Shown here piece by piece: positions 1-7,882 of a stretch of DNA of 37,473 bases. The stretch covers positions 1-37,473 of the forward strand of contig NZ_CYGY02000027.1 of the NCBI RefSeq assembly GCF_900007165.1, given 5' to 3'. A model generated the notes under the pieces. It worked only from the letters and a program-made list of their open reading frames with translations, did not search any database and was not told where the DNA came from. Source of the stretch: Paraburkholderia piptadeniae (lineage in GTDB: Bacteria > Pseudomonadota > Gammaproteobacteria > Burkholderiales > Burkholderiaceae). A program made the translations under genes and the position numbers. Positions within the stretch are counted from its first letter, which is position 1. Each line of letters opens with the position of its first letter.

Positions 1-100
1 CAACACTGATCCGAGACCTTTCAACTGGACCAAATCGGCCGACGACATCCTCGCTAGCGTCAAGCGATTTTGTCTACGAATTTCTAACTCGCGACACTAG
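1..100 (+). pseudogene. IS630-family transposase, C-terminal tail (5' part outside window)
   Basis: The frame starting at base 2 reads 32 codons to TAG at 98-100. The peptide contains PFNWTKSADDILASVKRF, which resembles the extreme C-terminus of IS630-family transposases (a P-F-x-W-T-K-[ST]-A-D-[DE]-I pattern followed by a basic helix). Only the end of the gene is visible, so it cannot be told whether the element is intact to the left. No terminal inverted repeat was recognised just after the stop. Confidence 0.7.
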
Positions 101-128
101 CGCCAAACACACAGCAGTCCTACCTTCA

Positions 129-284
129 TCAGGTTTCCAGTTTAGCCCGGCACTTCGGTCGATCGACCGGGTGCTCGGCCCGGAAGACATCCGCGCCTGG
201 CTGATCTATCTTCGTGAACAACGTAAACTCGCGCCAACCTGTTCATGCGGCCTCCTGTGCGTCACGTCGGTGTTCGCACCCTGA
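129..284 (+). pseudogene. Tyrosine-recombinase/integrase N-terminal remnant
   Basis: An open stretch encodes SIDRVLGPEDIRAWLIYLRE followed by QRKLAPT and ends at TGA 282-284. The pattern L-G-P-E-D-I-R-A-[WY]-x-x-[YH]-L resembles the N-terminal SAM-like (core-binding) domain of phage-type integrases, including those carried by IS91-like and other transposable elements. There is no start codon in a sensible place and no catalytic domain (R...HxxR...Y), so this is a scrap. Together with the IS630 tail it marks a mobile-element junction at the left edge of the catabolic locus. Confidence 0.5.
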
Positions 285-345
285 CTCTAGGCCAGCCGCC
301 GTTTGCGTCGAACGGAGGGGGCAGCTATATGATTACCATAACCGA

Positions 346-1179
346 CTAATGCCCTTTGAAGATGGGTAGCCGCTTCTCGAGCGTTGCTGCAAGCGCTTCA
401 ATATGGTCGTCGGTGTTGTGGCACATCCCCTGGAAGACTGCGCAGTGGTCAAGGAAGTCCGCGAGTTCCATCCGCTGCGCGTTTTTCATTAGCCTCTTGG
501 TCAACCGCAGCGCCTGAGGCGGCTTGCTGGCGAAAACCTGTGCAAGACGCTGTGCAGCTTCGAGCAGGTCGTCAGGTGCCGCAACGTCAAGGACAATGCC
601 CATTGCCTTTGCTTCTTCGCCGTTGAAGGTGCGTCCTGAGAAGGTGAGTTCAGCCGCGCGCTCGTAACCAACAAGACGCTGCAGGAACCACGCGCCACCG
701 TCGCCCGGAACAATTCCAACGTTTATGAACGTCTCGCCCAGGATGGCATCGGGCACCGCCAGCCGGATGTCACACATACATGCGAGGTCGAAGCCCGCGC
801 CCACAGCTGCTCCATTGATTGCTGCAATGGACGGCACCTCGAGCTTCTGCATGGCCAGGGGAATCCGCTGAATCCCGGCACGATAGCGGTTCTGAACCTC
901 GTAGACGTCACCACCGAAGCTGCCTTCGCGGTGAAACATATGCTTGATATTCCCGCCCGAAGAAAATGCCTTGCCAGCGCCAGTGATAATCAGAGCCGCC
1001 ACGTCTTCGTTTGCATTGATCCACGCGACTGTCCCCTCGATATCCTCCACGAGCTTTGTGCCAGTCAATTCGTTGCGAACGTCATCACGATTCAGCGTCA
1101 ACGTCACGACGCGGTCACTGCGGGTGATGATCGCGTCCGTCAGAGTTGGGACGGGTGTCATATTGGCTCCGTGATTCAT
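346..1179 (-). CDS. Enoyl-CoA hydratase/isomerase family protein (crotonase fold), Asp at first acid position
   Basis: A 277-aa crotonase-superfamily protein acting on acyl-CoA thioesters in the cytosol. The oxyanion-hole segments are visible as GKAFSSGGNIK (about 69-79) and INGAAVGAGFDLA (about 121-133). At the two acidic positions used by classical hydratases it has Asp131 (GAGFDLA) and Glu149 (LGETF). The first Glu is therefore replaced by Asp, which leaves hydratase, isomerase or lyase chemistry open. It is the third gene of a minus-strand operon. Its ATG at 1179 overlaps the stop of the preceding acyl-CoA synthetase (ATGA), arguing for translational coupling. An internal ATG at 1161 has a better Shine-Dalgarno (CGGAG) and may be the true start (271 aa). 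The exact substrate cannot be named from sequence. Confidence 0.88.
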   Translation of the reverse strand: MNHGANMTPVPTLTDAIITRSDRVVTLTLNRDDVRNELTGTKLVEDIEGTVAWINANEDVAALIITGAGKAFSSGGNIKHMFHREGSFGGDVYEVQNRYRAGIQRIPLAMQKLEVPSIAAINGAAVGAGFDLACMCDIRLAVPDAILGETFINVGIVPGDGGAWFLQRLVGYERAAELTFSGRTFNGEEAKAMGIVLDVAAPDDLLEAAQRLAQVFASKPPQALRLTKRLMKNAQRMELADFLDHCAVFQGMCHNTDDHIEALAATLEKRLPIFKGH

Positions 1180-3353
1180 TCAGTGGCTGCGGTTTGCGGG
1201 GCGGCATCGAGCAGGATCCGTGCATCGAGAATACCTACTCCCGACGGATAGGCCATCACCGGGTTGAGATCCAGTTCCTCAATTTCTGGAAATGCAGTAC
1301 ACAACGCCGAGATGCCCAGCATCAACTGGACGAGCGCATTCTTATCGGTCGGAGGCGCACCGCGAACGCCGTTCAGAATCTCGGCTGCCCGTATCTCTTC
1401 GAGCATTTGACGCGCGTCACCTTCGGTCAGAGGCAGTGAGCGGAACACGACATCCTTGAGTACCTCAACCAGTATTCCGCCGAGCCCGAACATCATGACA
1501 GGACCATAGGTCGGGTCGCGCACTACACCCACGATGACCTCGACTCCTCCTTTCGGCGCCATGGGTGTCACAAGCACGCCAGAGATGTCTGGGTCCTGGA
1601 CGAATTGACGGCCGTTTGCAAGAATGTCGTCGAAGGCCTGCTTGACCGCGCCCACGTTGCTGACGTTCAGTTTGACTCCCCCCGCGTCGGACTTGTGGAT
1701 GATGTCACGCGAGACGACTTTCATTGCAACCGGCACCTCGCCGAGCTGCCGGAATGCCTCCACCGCTTCGCCAGGGCTGCGTGCAAGGACTGCCTTCGCA
1801 GTCATGGGAACACCGGCGTCGGCCAGCGCCTGCCGTGCCTCGTGCTCAAGGACGACGGCACGGTCCTCGGCGCGGCAGATATCCACAATCTGCCCGAAAG
1901 TGCTCGAACGTTTGGCTGGCGCCGGTACCGGGCAGTCGGTCCGGGAGCGTGCTTCTCCGACCTCAGCGAGTGCCTGAAGGCAACGGACGGCCATTTCCAG
2001 GGAGTCGTAGACCGGAATACCCGCTTCGCGAATACCGGCCAGCGGGGCTGGGCGCAAATCGGCATACAAGCTGCCGTAGAGGCTGTGAACTACCACCGGC
2101 TTGCCAGATTCGTTGTGAATCTGGGCGATCCTGGCGGAAGTTTCCATCTCGATGGGCGTCAATGACTGTGAAAAACGGACGCCATAGCCTCCATAGAGTC
2201 CCGTAATCAGCAGGCCATCGACCTCCGGATCCCCAAGAAGGATTTGCGCACACTCGGCGAATACGGCGGGGTTTGAATCTGTGCCGCCCGCGACATCGAC
2301 AGGGTTGGCGGTCGCGGCCGAAGGCGGAAGGATTCCGGCCAGGCGTGCCCGCGATTCCGGGGAGAGCGTCGCCAGTGAGAGTCCCGATTCGCTCAACGAG
2401 TCAGCGGCAATCGTGGCGTGCCCCCCACCGTCGGCAAGCACCGCCACGCGACGCGATCTGAGTGGCTTGAGCAGCGACAGCGCTTCAGCGAGCGACATGA
2501 TTTCGTCCGATTTCGTGGCCAGGACTGCGCCGGCCTGGCGCAGGACGCCCTCGCTCACCGCATAGTCGCCGGCAAGCGCGCCGGTGTGGGATTTCGCCGA
2601 ACTGATGCCGGCGCTGGTGCGGCCCGACTTGTACAGGACCACTGGTTTCTTGCGGGTGATGCGTCGCAACCCCTCGAGGAATGCGGCGCCGTCTTGCATT
2701 CCTTCGACGTACGCAACCAGGACCCTCGTGTTCTCGTCATCCGCGAAATAGTCGAGATATTCATGGAACCGGATGTCCGACTCGTTGCCGATGCCGACAT
2801 AGGTCGACAGGCCAATCTGACCATTCGCCTGCGCCTCTGTCACCAGGGAAAGGGCCATGTTGCCGGACTGTGAAAGGAGCCCAATGTCGCCCTTCCTGAG
2901 GTTGCTGAAACCAACGATGTTGCAGTTCTTGTGGGTGTTGAACATGCCCGAGGTATTGGGCCCCACGATGCGAACGCCGTACTGGCGCGCCACACTGACC
3001 ATCTCTTCCTGAAGCCGCCGGCCGTCGTCACCAGCCTCCGCGAAACCGCCGGCGAGCACCACCGCACCCTTCGCGCCTTTCTTCCCGCATTGCTCGATAA
3101 CTTTTGCAAGTGCCTTCGCCGGCGTGCAGACGAGTGCGAGGTCGAAAGCCTGCGGAATCTCCTCGACACTTGCATAACATTTCAAGCCGAGGATTTCTGG
3201 TTCTTTGGGATTGATGGGATAAATCGCGCCGGGGAAGCCGTCTTCAAGCAGCTTCTGGATGGACCGGAAACCGCGCTTGGTTTCATCCCTTGAAGCACCG
3301 ACCACTGCGATGGAGTCCGGATAGAACACATCGTGAAGGTTACGGATTGGCAT
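1176..3353 (-). CDS. Acyl-CoA synthetase, NDP-forming (acetate--CoA ligase family)
   Basis: A 725-aa single-chain NDP-forming acyl-CoA synthetase, which makes or breaks acyl-CoA through phospho-enzyme intermediates. From the chosen ATG the order is: CoA-binding Rossmann domain (about 10-140, SIAVVGASRD), succinyl-CoA-ligase-like domains (about 150-460) with the phospho-histidine motif KSHTGALAG (His256), then an ATP-grasp domain (about 510-715; MKVVSRDIIHKSDAGGVKLN, MMFGLGGILVEV, ELDLNPV). The frame stays open 81 bases upstream, but ATG 3353 starts the conserved MPIRNLHDVFYPDSIAVVG and has GGGAG upstream. It begins 2 nt after the stop of the upstream crotonase gene and its stop overlaps the next gene. 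Members of this family activate acetate, branched acids and, in FerA-type enzymes, hydroxycinnamates. The paired crotonases would suit an unsaturated or aromatic acid, but that is inference. Confidence 0.92.
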   Translation of the reverse strand: MPIRNLHDVFYPDSIAVVGASRDETKRGFRSIQKLLEDGFPGAIYPINPKEPEILGLKCYASVEEIPQAFDLALVCTPAKALAKVIEQCGKKGAKGAVVLAGGFAEAGDDGRRLQEEMVSVARQYGVRIVGPNTSGMFNTHKNCNIVGFSNLRKGDIGLLSQSGNMALSLVTEAQANGQIGLSTYVGIGNESDIRFHEYLDYFADDENTRVLVAYVEGMQDGAAFLEGLRRITRKKPVVLYKSGRTSAGISSAKSHTGALAGDYAVSEGVLRQAGAVLATKSDEIMSLAEALSLLKPLRSRRVAVLADGGGHATIAADSLSESGLSLATLSPESRARLAGILPPSAATANPVDVAGGTDSNPAVFAECAQILLGDPEVDGLLITGLYGGYGVRFSQSLTPIEMETSARIAQIHNESGKPVVVHSLYGSLYADLRPAPLAGIREAGIPVYDSLEMAVRCLQALAEVGEARSRTDCPVPAPAKRSSTFGQIVDICRAEDRAVVLEHEARQALADAGVPMTAKAVLARSPGEAVEAFRQLGEVPVAMKVVSRDIIHKSDAGGVKLNVSNVGAVKQAFDDILANGRQFVQDPDISGVLVTPMAPKGGVEVIVGVVRDPTYGPVMMFGLGGILVEVLKDVVFRSLPLTEGDARQMLEEIRAAEILNGVRGAPPTDKNALVQLMLGISALCTAFPEIEELDLNPVMAYPSGVGILDARILLDAAPQTAATE

Positions 3354-3355
3354 GC

Positions 3356-4138
3356 TTACTCTCCCTTGAAGACCGGTGCACGCTTTTCGGCAAACGCATC
3401 GACGCCCTCCTGCCAGTCCCTGGTCGTCGAGCAAAACATCATGCCCTCCAGCTCTGCGGTCAGCGCTGCTTCGAAGCTGCCTTCCCCCGCGAAGTTAAGC
3501 TGGTTTTTCGCGAGTCGCATCGAATGCGGAGCCTTGCTGGCGACCTGCCAGGCGAAAGCGCGGGCACTTTCCAGGAAGCCGTCATCAGGAAAGGTGCGAT
3601 TCGCGAGGCCAATGCGCACCGCCTCCGGCCCGTCAATGCGCTCGCCCAGAAAAACGAGTTCCCGAGCCTTGGCAAGCCCAACCAGCCGGGGCAGGAGGTG
3701 CGTGATTCCTCCTCCGAGAAAATTGCCGATGCTGATTTCCGGAAGCCCAATCTGTGCGCTCTCGGCCATCAGGAGGAAGTCGGACGCAATCGCGATTTCC
3801 GCCCCCGCGCCGAGAGCGAAACCATTGACAGCAGCGATCACGGGCTTGCCGAGCGTGAGAAGCCGCTTGCAGGCCACCTGCTCGCCCCGCAGGTACTCCC
3901 GGCGCTCAAAGGGCGTACGGCCGGCCTTGTGCTCCTTGAGGTCCGCGCCCACACAGAACGCCCGACCCTCACCGGTAATGAGTGCAACCCGCACGCCGCG
4001 GTCGGCCTCGACCATGGTCAACGCTTCATTCAGTTCGTCGTAAAGCTTTTGCGTCACTGCATTCAACCGGTGCGGACGGTTCAGCCGGATTTCGGCAATC
4101 CCGTCCTGCACGCCATAAAGAAGCGTTTCAAATGCCAT
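3356..4138 (-). CDS. Enoyl-CoA hydratase (crotonase family), both catalytic Glu present
   Basis: A 260-aa crotonase-fold enzyme, the first gene of the three-gene minus-strand operon. The oxyanion-hole regions are GRAFCVGADLKEH (about 59-71) and AVNGFALGAGAEIA (about 103-116). Both acids of classical enoyl-CoA hydratases are present, Glu114 in GAGAEIA and Glu134 in GLPEISIG, so hydration of a 2-enoyl-CoA is the best reading. The frame is open upstream for 135 codons, but ATG 4138 is preceded by GGAG about 8 nt away and begins the typical MAFETLLYG. The C-terminus DAFAEKRAPVFKGE is the family's usual end. The stop lies 2 nt before the synthetase start. The promoter region just upstream holds two copies of the putative RpiR operator. 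It could equally be annotated as a CaiD-like hydratase; substrate unknown. Confidence 0.92.
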   Translation of the reverse strand: MAFETLLYGVQDGIAEIRLNRPHRLNAVTQKLYDELNEALTMVEADRGVRVALITGEGRAFCVGADLKEHKAGRTPFERREYLRGEQVACKRLLTLGKPVIAAVNGFALGAGAEIAIASDFLLMAESAQIGLPEISIGNFLGGGITHLLPRLVGLAKARELVFLGERIDGPEAVRIGLANRTFPDDGFLESARAFAWQVASKAPHSMRLAKNQLNFAGEGSFEAALTAELEGMMFCSTTRDWQEGVDAFAEKRAPVFKGE

Positions 4139-4234
4139 CGGGTGACTCCATCGTTGACTGTCGAGGTACTGCCGCGTACCCGTGACCTGGAAGTCCCACG
4201 GACTCACGAGGCCGGTCACCCGCCGCGAAATTAT

Positions 4235-4248
4235 GCAACGGATGTTGC
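4235..4248. promoter_or_regulatory. Putative RpiR operator, copy 1 (GCAACGGATGTTGC)
   Basis: A near-perfect inverted repeat, GCAAC-GGAT-GTTGC, located 97 bp upstream of the ATG of the minus-strand operon and just downstream (in minus orientation) of a TATAGT hexamer. It aligns without gaps to three other 14-mers at 4266, 4537 and 5558, consensus rCAACaraTGTTGy. Its position next to a SIS-domain regulator gene makes it a likely binding site. Confidence 0.6.
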
Positions 4249-4252
4249 CATT

Positions 4253-4258
4253 ACTATA
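4253..4258 (-). promoter_or_regulatory. Candidate -10 element of the acyl-CoA operon
   Basis: On the minus strand this reads TATAGT (4 of 6 to TATAAT, with T1, A2 and T6 conserved). It sits between the two operator-like repeats (4235-4248 and 4266-4279), a layout expected for repression. No good -35 hexamer is visible at 16-18 nt, where the second operator copy lies, so the promoter may be weak or activator dependent. Confidence 0.35.
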
Positions 4259-4265
4259 GTCAACA

Positions 4266-4279
4266 GAAACAAATGTTGG
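4266..4279. promoter_or_regulatory. Putative RpiR operator, copy 2 (GAAACAAATGTTGG)
   Basis: A degenerate copy of the 14-bp element, with the core AACA-AA-TGTT symmetric. It lies upstream of the candidate -10 of the acyl-CoA operon, at roughly -35 position, 18 bp from copy 1. Confidence 0.5.
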
Positions 4280-4536
4280 GATCCGGTGTTTACCCGTGCA
4301 ACCCGTTGTCGCCATTCCCTCTGTCATCTTCAACGCTGCAGCCTGCCAGCGCGGTATCGGAGCAGCGCTGGCCCCGTTCCCGCGCGTGACCGCCTCATTG
4401 CACATGGCCTGCTGCTGGCAGGAGTCGGCCACCGATGTTGTGGAAATGGTCATGTCCGAACAGCGACGGCCAGCCCCGGGTCCCGAATCCCGCAGCGCGG
4501 CGTGAATGGGCACCTTGCCAGGATGACAGCCGCTAC

Positions 4537-4550
4537 ATAACATTTGTTGT
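4537..4550. promoter_or_regulatory. Putative RpiR operator, copy 3, upstream of the regulator gene
   Basis: The plus strand reads ATAACATTTGTTGT; the reverse complement ACAACAAATGTTAT fits the consensus of the other copies. It ends 19 bp before the regulator ATG (4570), which is a position for autoregulation by steric block. Confidence 0.5.
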
Positions 4551-4569
4551 CACCTCATCGGGGCCGCAC

Positions 4570-5430
4570 ATGCCACCCAGCTTCGACGAACTGGCCGCGC
4601 TCATCCGTACCAGGTTCCCGGAATTCAGTCCGCAGTTCCAGACAGCCGCCGCGTACCTGCTGGATTTTCCTGACGAAATCGCGGTTTCCTCGATGCGGAA
4701 AGTGGCGGCCGGTGCGAGGGTACAGCCGGCGGCCCTCGTCCGGCTGTCCCAGACGCTCGGCTTTCCAGGCTGGAACGATCTGCGCGAAATCTACGTCGCC
4801 CGCCTTCGCACCCGTCCCGAGCCCTTAAGCAGCAAGGCTCGGGCGCTCCTGAAAGGCGGCTCCCGCCAGGCCCTGGCGATACATATGGCGGTCGCGCAGC
4901 AGCACAACCTCGAGGCGACCGTCGCGCAGAGCGGCGCCCGGATACCGGACGCGGCCAGGTTGCTCAAGAAAGCGCTTCACGTCCACATCGCCGGGTTCCG
5001 CTCCTGCTATCCGGTTGCGTTTGGTCTGGTTTACGGCTACCGGCTTTTTCGACCCTCTGTGAGTCTTGTGACTGGCGAGGCAGGGACGCTGGAAATGCAG
5101 CTGCGCAGCATCGCCAAAGGGCATGCAACAGTTGTTGTCAGCTTCGCGCCCTATTCCCGCGAAGCGGTGCGGGTCGCCGAAGCAGCAAAGGAGCAGGGCA
5201 GCGGGCTTGTCGCCATCACCGATAGCGCGGTGTCACCGATTGCGCTGAACGCGGACCAGGTGCTCCTGTTTTCGCACGAAAGCCCATCCTTCTTCCCCTC
5301 GCTGGTCGCTGCGTCGGCCATTGCCGAATCCCTCGTGGCACACCTGCTGGCGCTCGAGGGCAAAGACGCCGTCAGGCAATTGACCGACGCCGAGCGGGCC
5401 CTGCACGAGAAGGGTTCGTACGTCAGCTGA
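4570..5430 (+). CDS. MurR/RpiR-family transcriptional regulator (HTH plus SIS domain)
   Basis: A 286-aa DNA-binding regulator. Residues about 1-77 form the RpiR helix-turn-helix domain (FPDEIAVSSMRKVAAGARV, then ALVRLSQTLGFPGWNDLREI, typical of the family). Residues about 100-270 form a SIS (sugar isomerase-like) effector domain, with a phosphosugar or other small ligand bound at its Ser/Thr-rich loop; IAGFRSCYPVAFGL and VVVSFAPYSREAVRVAE are recognisable. The frame is open 45 codons upstream, but ATG 4570 begins at the usual family start. It is divergent from the acyl-CoA operon and upstream of an ABC transporter, with matching operator-like repeats in all three control regions. It probably senses a metabolite of the pathway; the ligand is unknown. 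Confidence 0.92.
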   Translation: MPPSFDELAALIRTRFPEFSPQFQTAAAYLLDFPDEIAVSSMRKVAAGARVQPAALVRLSQTLGFPGWNDLREIYVARLRTRPEPLSSKARALLKGGSRQALAIHMAVAQQHNLEATVAQSGARIPDAARLLKKALHVHIAGFRSCYPVAFGLVYGYRLFRPSVSLVTGEAGTLEMQLRSIAKGHATVVVSFAPYSREAVRVAEAAKEQGSGLVAITDSAVSPIALNADQVLLFSHESPSFFPSLVAASAIAESLVAHLLALEGKDAVRQLTDAERALHEKGSYVS

Positions 5431-5521
5431 CACCGCCGCATTCAGTCGGTAAGTCACCAGCCTGACGAGCCTTCCTGAGCCCGCCGCCGCGCGGCCAGGG
5501 TTTCTCACTACTGAATTCTTA

Positions 5522-5549
5522 TTGACGTCTGTTTTTGGTGTACTAGTAT
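5522..5549 (+). promoter_or_regulatory. Candidate sigma-70 promoter of the ABC-transporter operon
   Basis: TTGACG (5522-5527, 5 of 6) is followed after 16 nt by TAGTAT (5544-5549, 4 of 6). The predicted start would fall inside the operator palindrome at 5558-5571, a classical repressor layout. About 100 nt of 5' leader follow before the ATG at 5675. Confidence 0.5.
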
Positions 5550-5557
5550 TCGTCGTG

Positions 5558-5571
5558 ACAACAGATGTTGT
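5558..5571. promoter_or_regulatory. Putative RpiR operator, copy 4 (ACAACAGATGTTGT)
   Basis: The most symmetric copy: perfect 6-bp arms ACAACA / TGTTGT around GA. It lies 8 bp downstream of the candidate -10 hexamer and so covers the expected transcription start of the transporter operon. A looser, wider-spaced relative (AACATCGTACGTTGT, 5588-5602) follows. Confidence 0.62.
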
Positions 5572-5674
5572 GCCGATGTACAAATATAACATCGTACGTT
5601 GTAATGCGCCCAGGTTGTTGTCGCCCGTCCCCCGCATCCTGGTGGGGGCATCGTCTATCATTGCGGAGAGAATC

Positions 5675-6427
5675 ATGGGACGTCGTTCCTTCCTCATGTC
5701 GGTCATTGCCTTAGCCATGCTCGGCACGAACATCGCGCATGCGCAGAGTAAAGAACTGGTCGTTGGCACCGACACCTCATTCATGCCGTTCGAATTCAAG
5801 CAAGGTGACAAGTACGTCGGCTTTGACCTCGACCTGTGGGCCGAAATCGCGAAAGACCAGGGCTGGAAGTACAAGATACAGCCGATGGATTTCAGTGGCC
5901 TGATTCCGGCTCTTCAGACCCAGAACATCGATGTGGCGCTCTCGGGTATGACCATCAAGGAAGAGCGCAGGAAGGCCATCGACTTTTCCGATCCGTACTA
6001 TGACAGCGGGCTCGCGGCCATGGTTCAGGTCGATAACACCAGCATCAAGTCCATCAACGACCTGAACGGAAAGGTCATCGGTGCCAAAACGGGCACGGCG
6101 ACCATTGACTGGATCAAGGCACACCTGAAGCCGAAGGAAATCCGCCAGTTCCCGAACATTGACCAGGCATATCTGGCGCTGGAAGCGGGTCGCGTCGATG
6201 CGGCAATGCACGATACGCCGAATGTCCTGTATTTCGTGAACACGGAAGGTAAGGGCAAGGTGAAGGTTGCGGGCGCCCCGGTCAGTGGTGACAAATATGG
6301 CATCGGCTTCCCGAAGGGCAGTCCGCTCGTGCCGAAGGTGAACGATGAGCTGATAAAAATCAAGGCGGATGGCCGCTACGCCAAACTGTACAAGAAATGG
6401 TTCGGTTCCGAGCCGCCCAAGTCGTAA
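5675..6427 (+). CDS. Polar amino-acid ABC transporter, periplasmic substrate-binding protein
   Basis: A 250-aa solute-binding protein of the SBP_bac_3 (GlnH/HisJ-like) family. Residues 1-23 are a clear signal peptide (MGRRSF, hydrophobic core, ending NIAHA before QSKELVVGTD). Family hallmarks follow: TDTSFMPFEF (about 29-38), YVGFDLDLWAEIA, DVALSGMTIKEERRKAIDFS, GAKTGTATIDWI, and the C-terminal KIKADGRYAKLYKKWFG. The frame is open upstream, but ATG 5675 with GCGGAGAG before it gives a complete signal peptide. It is the first gene of a four-gene unit with permease, ATPase and a C45 hydrolase. The actual ligand is not predictable; amino acids, opines or amide conjugates are all possible. Confidence 0.93.
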   Translation: MGRRSFLMSVIALAMLGTNIAHAQSKELVVGTDTSFMPFEFKQGDKYVGFDLDLWAEIAKDQGWKYKIQPMDFSGLIPALQTQNIDVALSGMTIKEERRKAIDFSDPYYDSGLAAMVQVDNTSIKSINDLNGKVIGAKTGTATIDWIKAHLKPKEIRQFPNIDQAYLALEAGRVDAAMHDTPNVLYFVNTEGKGKVKVAGAPVSGDKYGIGFPKGSPLVPKVNDELIKIKADGRYAKLYKKWFGSEPPKS

Positions 6428-6442
6428 TCGTCCGGAATCGGG

Positions 6443-6463
6443 GCGCGGCGCAAGTCGCCGCGC
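6443..6463 (+). promoter_or_regulatory. Intercistronic hairpin between binding protein and permease
   Basis: Perfect 8-bp arms GCGCGGCG / CGCCGCGC around CAAGT, 15 nt after the binding-protein stop and 27 nt before the permease start. There is no T-run, so it is not a full terminator. Such hairpins between binding-protein and permease genes are known to stabilise the upstream message and so raise the binding-protein level. Confidence 0.5.
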
Positions 6464-6490
6464 TGTTGATGAGTCAACAAGGAGTGACTT

Positions 6491-7143
6491 GTGGAATTCG
6501 ATTGGTCAGCTATCTGGGCTGCACTTCCGGACCTGGTGGACGGAGTGAAGCTGACGGTATTCATTGCCTTCGTCGGGCTCGTCGGTGGGTTCATCGTCGG
6601 CATGATTACCGGCATGTTCCGGGCGTATGGACCCACCGTACTGAACGTTCTGGCGCAGCTCTACATCGAGCTAATCCGCGGCACGCCGATTGTCGTGCAG
6701 GTCATGTTCCTGTACTTCGCGCTGCCGCTGCTTGCACATATCCGCATCGATGCCCTGACAGCCGCCATCATCGCCATCACCGTGAACTCCGGGGCCTATC
6801 TCAGTGAAGTCGTACGTGGCGCGTTGCTGTCAATTTCCAAGGGGCTCACGGAAGCGGGTCTGGCGATGGGTCTGTCGATGCCCCGGGTGCTGCTGAAAGT
6901 CGTCGGACCGCTGGCATTCCGCCGGCTGATTCCGCCGCTCGGCAACCAGTGCATCGTCAGCCTCAAGGACACGTCGCTGTTCATCGTCATTGGTGTGGGC
7001 GAGCTGACGCGCAAGGGACAGGAAATCATTGCCGGGAATTTCCGGGCGGTCGAAATCTGGACGGTCGTGGCACTCATCTACCTGCTGCTGACGGGTGTGA
7101 TGACAATCACGCTGCGTCTTGTTGAAAAGAGGATGCGCATACT

Positions 7144-7147
<4 letters not shown>
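6491..7147 (+). CDS. Polar amino-acid ABC transporter permease (GlnP/HisM-like)
   Basis: A 218-aa inner-membrane permease of the HEQRo family. It starts at GTG 6491 with a strong AAGGAGTG six bases upstream. About five hydrophobic segments are visible (LTVFIAFVGLVGGFIVGM near 22-39; VVQVMFLYFALPLLAHI near 64-80; LTAAIIAITVNSGAYLSEVV; a segment near SLFIVIGVG; VVALIYLLLTGVMTITL at the end). The EAA loop that docks on the ATPase is present (SKGLTEAGLAMGLSMPRVLL, about 117-136). Its final codons overlap the ATPase start (ATGA), so the two are co-translated. It would form a homodimer, since only one permease gene is present. Confidence 0.93.
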
Positions 7148-7872
<725 letters not shown>

Positions 7873-7882
7873 GCGAGGGGTT

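Noticed and set aside
5124..5137. GCAACAGTTGTTGT inside the regulator gene, similar to the operator
   Set aside because: It lies in well-conserved coding sequence (Ala-Thr-Val-Val-Val) with two mismatches to the consensus core. Probably chance.
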